From Dreissena polymorpha (Eukaryota; Mollusca; Bivalvia; Myida; Dreissenidae), in contig NC_068355.1 of assembly GCF_020536995.1 (NCBI RefSeq), positions 5,511,711 through 5,575,710 on the forward strand: DNA of 64,000 nt, given 5' to 3'. The notes below the pieces were generated by a model, which saw only the letters and a list, made by a program, of their open reading frames with translations, was not told the origin of the DNA and made no database searches. Position numbers and translations under genes: made by a program. Of this stretch, positions 57,566-64,000 are shown one piece after another. Within the stretch, counting starts at the first letter, position 1. Every line of letters begins with the position of its first letter.

Positions 57566-59009
57566 TAGCTAAAGAAACTTCGGCGTACAGTTTATATAGT
57601 ATTGACATACCTGTCAAAAATCATAAAAAGCGACATTTTAAGTAATGGTAGCCAGAACTATAGTAGTAATAGATACTATAAATTATATTAAGTATTTAGT
57701 AATTAAAAAATTGCATCATAATTAGTATATGACATCAGTATGACATTAATATGACATACTATGTGGAGTAAGCATTTTGGATGTTTTTTGCAATACGTTA
57801 TGATGACGCTTTATCAAAATTTCCTTATAAAAAACTGCACCTTTTTTCTGAGAATCATCCATATTGACAATTACAATCACAGCTTACAAACATTCAATAT
57901 AGAAGGAACTCCTATCAGGTGTACAACTTACTTGAACACCGCATTTAGTTGTTAACGCATGTTTGATTCGTTAATGCATTGTACGATGATCCAATCACCT
58001 TACTCGAAACGTTGGTAACATATGTAAACAACATGGCGGAACTGTCATTCCTTAATCGCATTTGAAAGCATCAAAAAGGTAACCCGCGCTTAAATCTCTA
58101 AAGCTGAAATGTTGAGCGTTAAATGTATCAGGTACTTCAAAAAAGCATTTTCAATTACCTAACGAAACATCGTTTAAACACATTGTTGTACAATGAAGTG
58201 ACCATATAAACAAGTATCTGGTTCTTACACATGGTGACATGCTCTCACTGTCACTCTTCAACTTTAGCTGTAACAAGATACTCTTATCGTTGAAATTGAA
58301 GAGAGTGTGAGCATGTGTAAGAACTAGTCAATATAAATTGCCGCCTTAAGAGTCTTTTGATGATTTTTTCTTTGGCAGACTCTTGGCGTCAATAGTCCAC
58401 TCTATCTTTTTAATAGCGAGAGTTTTCCTTCTTTGTCTATATTGATGCGCAAGGAATTTGGTGCGCAACATTCAAGCCCCGATATCAGACAGTTAATATC
58501 AACGGATTGCAATAATATTTACATACCTGTGTAGATAATTCATTTCTCAATAATGTTCCGTAAGAATTATGTAATGACTCTTTCAATTTTGCACGCCTGA
58601 CCAATTTAAATCAACACACTACTCACATTTTCAATTCCAATCGCTGTGCCCGCTGTATACGGCAGGTAGATTTTAATCTATAACGCAGAATATTACACCG
58701 TATGCCTTCTTCTGATTGGTTGATATTTAAATATTTCATAACATGGCGAGAGGTCAGTGATTGTATTGCGATTTAAGCAGAAATTTAACTGAAACAAATT
58801 ATGCCTTTTAACTTCAATTCGACGCTATTTGAGGTAAAAATGGACTAATTAACTAAAACTTTATGAGTTGGTTATGTTCTTTTGCAATTCTAAGCATATT
58901 GATATAATAGTATTGTATTTAATGTTCGTTATGGTTTTTGCAGACCGGAGTTTCAGCGTTCAGATTTATTCTGAACGCGAATTATTTCAGCTAGTGTAAG
59001 AACCAGATT
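57566..59009. other. Region upstream of EIF2B1; hairpin at 58217-58330
   Basis: The missing EIF2B1 first exon and promoter may lie here, but I could not fix them. A 115-bp imperfect hairpin spans 58217-58330 (GTTCTTACACATG...CATGTGTAAGAAC). GTGTAAGAACCAG at 58994-59006 repeats its arm, next to the LINE start. Apart from ACATGGCGGAACTG (58032, plus strand) nothing resembles a coding start. Confidence 0.4.
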
Positions 59010-61860
59010 ATTGTTTAAATGTTACGGGAATGTACAAATGAAATTGCACCTATTTTTACAATTCTTTTTAACAAATCACTTATTTCTGGTTCTGTCCCTT
59101 CTGACTGGTCCATGGCTTTTGTAGCTCCAATTTTTAAAAAAGGTGAAAAATACCAAGCTACTAATTATAGACCAGTCTCATTAACATGTATTGGTTGTAA
59201 ATTGCTGGAGCATATCTTTGTTAGTAACATCTTAGACCATCTTGACCACTTTAATATCCTGGTGGACAACCAACATGGCTTTCGAGCCCGGCGGTCTTGC
59301 GAAACCCAACTTGTGGGTTTTATCCATGACTTAGCTTCTACCATGCAGAGAGACCAGATGGATGTTGCCATCATGGATTTTAGCAAAGTTTCGATGTTGT
59401 ACATCACGGTAGATTGTTGCTGAAACTAGCCCATTATGGCATCACGGGCACTACACAATCTTGGATTAAAGCTTTTCTTGGTAACCGTAGTCAACAGGTT
59501 GTTGTAGATGGGGCAACTTCCACCATGGCCCCTGTAATTTCTGGCGTACCCCAGGGATCAGTTCTTGGGCCTCTTCTGTTTCTGCTCTACATTAATGATC
59601 TACCTTCGTCTGTGAAGTAAAACAGTCCGTCTATTTGCGGATGACTGTGTCATGTACAGATCCATAAAAACTTTGGCTTACACTATTCAGTTTCAGAGAG
59701 ATCTAGATAGTCTATCATTGTGGGAGCTGAAATGGAAGATGTCTTTTAACATAGAAAAATGTCATATCATGCATGTTACGAGAAACCGTAAACCATTAAA
59801 AACAGCCTACACTCTTCACAATCAACCTCTGTCTGTTGTAAACCAAGCCACTTATCTTGGCGTTGAAGTAAGCTCAATTTTAAACTGGTCACCTCACGTA
59901 AATAAAATTAGTAGTAAAGCAAGCCAGAGCTTAGGATTCTTAAAAAAAAACATTCTTCTAAAATGGAAACTAAGGCAGTGGCATATAACAGCATTGTTAG
60001 ACCATCCTTTGAATATTGCTCTAGTGTGTGGGACCCTTACCATCAGAAAGATATTGATAAAATTGAAAATGTTCAGCGTCATGCTGCCAGATTTGTAACA
60101 GATAATTACAGCAAGACACCGTGCACGGTCACAAATATAACTAGAAATGGCGCGGCAGAGGCCGACGCGTATCCCCACGCCGAATGTTTGACCTAGGTGT
60201 GCCCCAGGGTTGGTAATGGGGCCATGCATAGCTGAGATTGACCGTATTGTCATAAGAGAAGTTCATCATCAATTAGAAGTGAATTGGTGTAGAAATGAAG
60301 AAGTTATAGTAAAAGGCAATTTTGGGTGGGTGTGACATATGTGGGCAGGGCGCCCCAGGGTTGGTTATTGTGCCATGCATAGTTGAGATTGACCGTATTG
60401 TCATAAGAGAAGTTCAGTATCAATTTGAAGTGAATCGGTGTAGAAATGAAGAAATTATAGTAAAAGGCAATTTTGGGCAGGTGTGGTCTATGTGGGCGGG
60501 GCCCCAGGGTTGGTAATGGGGCCATGCATAGTTGAGATTGACCATATTGTCATAAGAGAGGTTCAGTATCAATTTGAAGTGAATCGGTGTAGAAATGAAG
60601 AAATTATAGTAAAAGGCAATTTTGGGTGGGTGTGGTCTATGTGGGCGGGGCGCCCCAGGGTTGGTAATGGGGCCATGCATAGTTGAGATTGACTGTATTG
60701 TCATAAGAGAAGTTCAGTATCAATTTGAAGTGAATCGGTGTAGAAATGAAGAAATTATAGTAAAAGGCAATTTTGGGCGGGTGTGGTCTATGTGGGCGGG
60801 GCCCCAGGGTTGGTAATGGGGCCATGCATAGTTGAGATTGATCGTATTGTCATAAGAGAGGTTCAGTATCAATTTGAAGTGAATCGGTGTAGAAATGAAG
60901 AAATTATAGTAAAAGGCAAGTTTTGGTGGGTGTGGCCTATGTGGGCGGGCGCCCCAGGGTTGGGATTGGGGCCATGCATAGTTGAGATTGACCCTAATGT
61001 CATAACAAAAGTTCAGTATCAATTTGAAGTGAATCCGTGTAGAAATGAAAAAATTATAGTAAATGGAAATTTTTGGTGGGTGTGGCCTATGTGGGCGGGG
61101 CGCCCCAGGGTTGGGAATGGGGCCATGCATGGTTGAGATTGACCGTATTGTCATAAGAGAGGTCCAGTATCAATTTGAAGTGAATCGGTGTAGAAATAAA
61201 GAAGTAAATGTAAAATAACCTAAAAAAATGAGTGATAATTTCTGACGTGGCCCCACCCCAACCGCTATAACTTTTGACCCAGGGGTCAGATCAAAATTCC
61301 AAATAGTGCAGGGTCGCACATATGCTCATAGCTACCATGTTTGTAAGTTTCAAGGTTCTAGTGCTTTTAGTGTAGGAGGAGATAGTGGCCAGGACGGACG
61401 GACAGACGGACGGACGGCGGAGATAACCACAATATCCCCACCTTTTTTTCAAAAAGCGTGGGGATAATTAAGGATTTGAATTGGAATACCTTGCAATCAA
61501 GAAGACAACAAGCTAGACTCATTTTGTTCTATAAAATAGTATATAATCATGTTGATGTCAATCCCCTTCACTATCTCACTCCATACATTAGACACTCACG
61601 CCATCACCATCACATGGCATACCAAATACCACCAAGTACAGCTGATTACCACAAATTTTCTTTCTTTCCAAGAACAGTTGTACAATGGAACACACTTCCA
61701 TCTTATGTTGTCAGCGCTGATACGATCCCTGGATTTAAATCAGTGTTCCTTCCTTAGATCACATGATTCTGCTTTTATCCTGTTTTTAACTCGACTAATA
61801 TTCTCACCACATGCACAGTTCTATATGTATATATTTAAGTCTTAAGGGCTTAAGGTGTTA
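59010..61860 (+). mobile_element. LINE retrotransposon (jockey/CR1-like), 5'-truncated, decayed and interrupted
   Basis: The reverse-transcriptase part starts near IAPIFTILFNKSLISGSVPSD. Then come [58 protein letters not shown] and FADDCVMYRSI (catalytic DD at about 59640), followed by the C-terminal part VRPSFEYCSSVWDPYHQ...IENVQRHAARFV. The tail resumes at 61468 with KDLNWNTLQSRRQQARLILF and ends FFPRTVVQWNTLPSYVV near 61700. Frameshifts at about 59388, 59625 and 59960 make it dead. The endonuclease half is absent. An element of 1.3 kb splits the tail (60141-61463). Confidence 0.85.
60141..61463 (+). mobile_element. Tandem-repeat element inserted in the LINE, ~150-bp units, ATAA flanks
   Basis: ATAA stands at 60137-60140 and 61464-61467, and the LINE reads on cleanly across, so this looks like a 4-bp target duplication. 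About six and a half units of roughly 150 bp carry GGGGCCATGCATAGTTGAGA, TGTCATAAGAGAAGTTCAGT and GAAATTATAGTAAAAGGCAA. Near the ends, TATCCCCACGC (about 60170) is mirrored by GCGTGGGGATA (61456-61466). The right part has GGACGGACAGACGGACGG before the end. Frames through the units on both strands are artefacts. Confidence 0.75.
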
Positions 61861-62892
61861 GGTTTTGCACCTTTTTTTATCACATTTGATAGGATTTTCC
61901 TGAGTGGATTGAGTAACTCTGGAAACCTATCAATCTATTTCTTTTTAACCCCTTACGCATGGCCATAATGTATCAGTATTTAACATAGCCATTATTATAA
62001 AAGAAAAGAAGAAAAAGAAGAAATGGTCACTACTTTGTAAAACAATGTGTTTAAACGATGTTTCTTTAGTAAATTGAACAGAACCTAACCTAATTGAACG
62101 TTAGTTAATTGATCTCTTAGCCTCTATACGGTCTTCTTCCGATACAGCACTCCTTCTCAAAAGAAGATTCTATGCCACGGCTTATTGTTGAGGGGGTGAA
62201 ACTGAACAAAGGTGCTCTGTTGGGTGTTAATTTTGTTAATTAAAACTTATTTACATTGTAAGTGTACACAGGTGTATATGGGGGACAATGACACACAGCC
62301 ACAGGAAAAAATACCTAATTATCTTTAATTAATCCAATATCATTTTTGGGTGGAAAAGTCCACATGTATATTGTTTTCATTTGTGAAGGAAACATCTTGG
62401 GAGGAAACGACTTGGGATGGAAACCTCCACAGTAAGGTAATGGTTTAGGGTGGAAACGTCTGGTAACCCACAGGAGAAAGTGTTATGAAAATGTCTACTG
62501 TGGCTGCCTGTGTATATCAGCAGAGAGTGAATTTCAGCCTTTAACTCAGATATAAATGAGAATTTATAAGATTCTTTTAAGGTTTGTATGTGTCTAACTC
62601 TAAAGCAATGGTTTAATACTGCTGCCAGTCTGGATCAGCGGTCGAAAGGAACAAGAAAATTGGAAGGAGGAGGAGTGATAGCAACTACATGCTGGATAGT
62701 TTTATCCAGCATGATTAGAAAGAATTTTGTTCTGAGTGTTTCAAGTGTGGGCCGATTGAGGATCCGATGTCTACAATATTTCATGTAGTTTCTGAGCTTG
62801 TGTTGTGTATTGCTTTGTAAGAATGATGATGATCTTTAACTTTTGATGAGCTAATTGTTAGGTTGCGGCAAAAAAGTCCTATGGCCTGGTTC
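61861..62892. other. LINE 3' flank and gene-free stretch
   Basis: Possible LINE untranslated sequence to about 62030 (A-rich AAAAGAAAAGAAGAAAAAG), then unrecognised sequence. No gene supported. Confidence 0.4.
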
Positions 62893-63757
62893 ATATTATT
62901 ATCCCCCGCCAGAGGTGGAGGTATATTGTTTTGGCATTGTCCGTCCGGCCGTCCGTCTGGCACTTTTGTGTCCGGAGCCATATCTTGGAAGTTTTTTGGT
63001 GGATTTCATTTAAACTTGGTATGAGTATATATATGCATAAGAGGATGATGCATGCCAAATGGCATTGTACACCATCTGTTAAAAACAGACTTATGGCCCT
63101 TTGTATCTTGAAAAAATGCTTTTTAGTGTTCGGAGCCATATCTTGGAAGTTCTTTGATGGATTTCATTGAAACTTGGTATGAGTATATATATGCATAAGG
63201 GGATGATGCACGCCAAATGGCATTGTACACCATCTGTTAAAAACAGACATATGGCCCTTTGTATCTTGAAAAAATGCTTTTTACTATAGGCACTTTTGTG
63301 TCCGGAGCCATATCTTGGAAGTGCTTTGGCGGATTTCATTTAAACTTGGTATGAGTATATATATGCATAAGAGGATGATGCACGCCAAATGGCATTGTAC
63401 ACCATCTGTTAAAAACAGACTTATGGCCCTTTGTATCTTGAAAAAATGCTTTTTACTATAGGCATTTTTGTGTCCGGAGCCATATCTTGGAAGCGCTTTG
63501 GCGGATTTTTTTGAAACTTGGTATGAATGAATTCCCGCGCCAGAGGCGGAGGGATATTGTTTTGGCGTTGTCCGTCCGTCCGGCTGTCAGTCCGGCTGTC
63601 AGTCCGGCACTTTTGTGTCCGGAGCCATATCTTGGAAGTGCTTTGGCGGATTTCATTTAAACTTGATATGAGTATATATATATATGCATAAGAGGATGAT
63701 GCACGCCAAATGGCATTGTACACCATCTGTTAAAAACAGACTTATGGCCCTTTGTTA
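62893..63757 (+). repeat. Tandem-unit repeat of the CCGGAGCCATATCTTGGAAG family
   Basis: Begins ATTATCCCCCGCCAGAGGTG followed by GTCCGTCCGGCCGTCC. Five units of about 165-173 bp follow, each with GGAGCCATATCTTGGAAG, AACTTGGTATGAGTATATAT and CATTGTACACCATCTGTTAA. The fourth unit is cut short at 63525, where the element's start (CGCCAGAGGCGGAGG) appears again, so two copies are joined head to tail. Confidence 0.8.
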
Positions 63758-63899
63758 CCTATTATATTTATGAAGTAAACCATCATCCTCTCAAACATCA
63801 TCATGGAAATGAAGTATGATTTACAAAGTGAATACATGTGACTAATCATGTTTCCAAAATGACACCAATGATTCCCGTACCCAATGATAAATGATTTAC

Positions 63900-63954
63900 C
63901 ATCAAAACATTTCCAGGTATGTCATGGCAGATGTTGTGTTCACTCTGCAACACT
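63900..63954 (-). other. Possible internal exon of an unidentified gene
   Basis: On the minus strand CAATTTTCAG is followed by an open 55-bp stretch reading VLQSEHNICHDIPGNVLM and then GTAAAT. The borders are plausible and the frame is clean, but it is too short to name. It could be a further upstream exon or another gene. Confidence 0.25.
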
Positions 63955-64000
63955 CTGAAAATTGAGCGTATGTAAACGTTGAATGTTTTTGTGGAAAACG

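Noticed and set aside
58004-58034. Candidate first EIF2B1 coding exon (MLFTYVTNVS then GTAAGG)
   Set aside because: Phase fits, but one phase in three fits by chance and the residues do not resemble the acidic start of eIF2B alpha; left unannotated.
60304-61154. Overlapping frames of 60-144 residues on both strands
   Set aside because: Produced by the 150-bp tandem units of the inserted element; repeated peptides with no family.

Overview
This window is eukaryotic and intron-rich. It is AT-rich, with exons bounded by GT/AG, and it holds animal gene families (M12B metalloprotease, BTB-Kelch, eIF2B alpha). Interspersed repeats, foldbacks, minisatellites and elements with internal tandem repeats are very dense. 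The repeat style is that of a bivalve mollusc. The foldback family with the core AAGTGTCGTCCC reminds me of dreissenid mussels, but that is memory and was not checked.

Layout. Positions 246-7874 (minus) hold the propeptide and the start of the catalytic domain of a reprolysin-like (ADAM/M12B) metalloprotease; the gene leaves the window on the left. Positions 8727-14250 hold an apparently whole Ginger-type DNA transposon. It has inverted ends beginning TGTCG, a 6-bp flanking duplication GTGCGC, and one 907-residue frame joining a DD35E integrase to an OTU protease fold, a long repeat linker and a C-terminal F-box-like segment. Positions 14.3-28.3 kb are gene-poor: small transposons, palindromes, local duplications and minisatellites. 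Positions 29402-41323 (minus) hold a BTB-BACK-Kelch gene that I could resolve into eleven phase-compatible coding exons (1773 codons plus stop). One of these is a 3.3-kb exon coding about 1,100 residues of internal repeats between BACK and the Kelch blades. A decayed copy of its first coding exon lies just past its 3' end. Positions 41928-56349 (minus) hold EIF2B1 (eIF2B alpha) in seven coding exons, lacking only a short first coding exon. Positions 59.0-61.9 kb hold a decayed LINE split by a tandem-repeat element. The right end is another tandem-repeat element and one possible exon.

The two fully readable host genes lie head to tail on the minus strand: the EIF2B1 stop is about 600 bp upstream of the Kelch start codon. 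The space between has clustered CRE-like sites and is the likely Kelch promoter. Their introns carry most of the mobile DNA. At least six copies or parts of one TTAA-flanked family with a tRNA-like core occur across the window, some fused, nested or interrupted, so relative insertion order can be read at several places.
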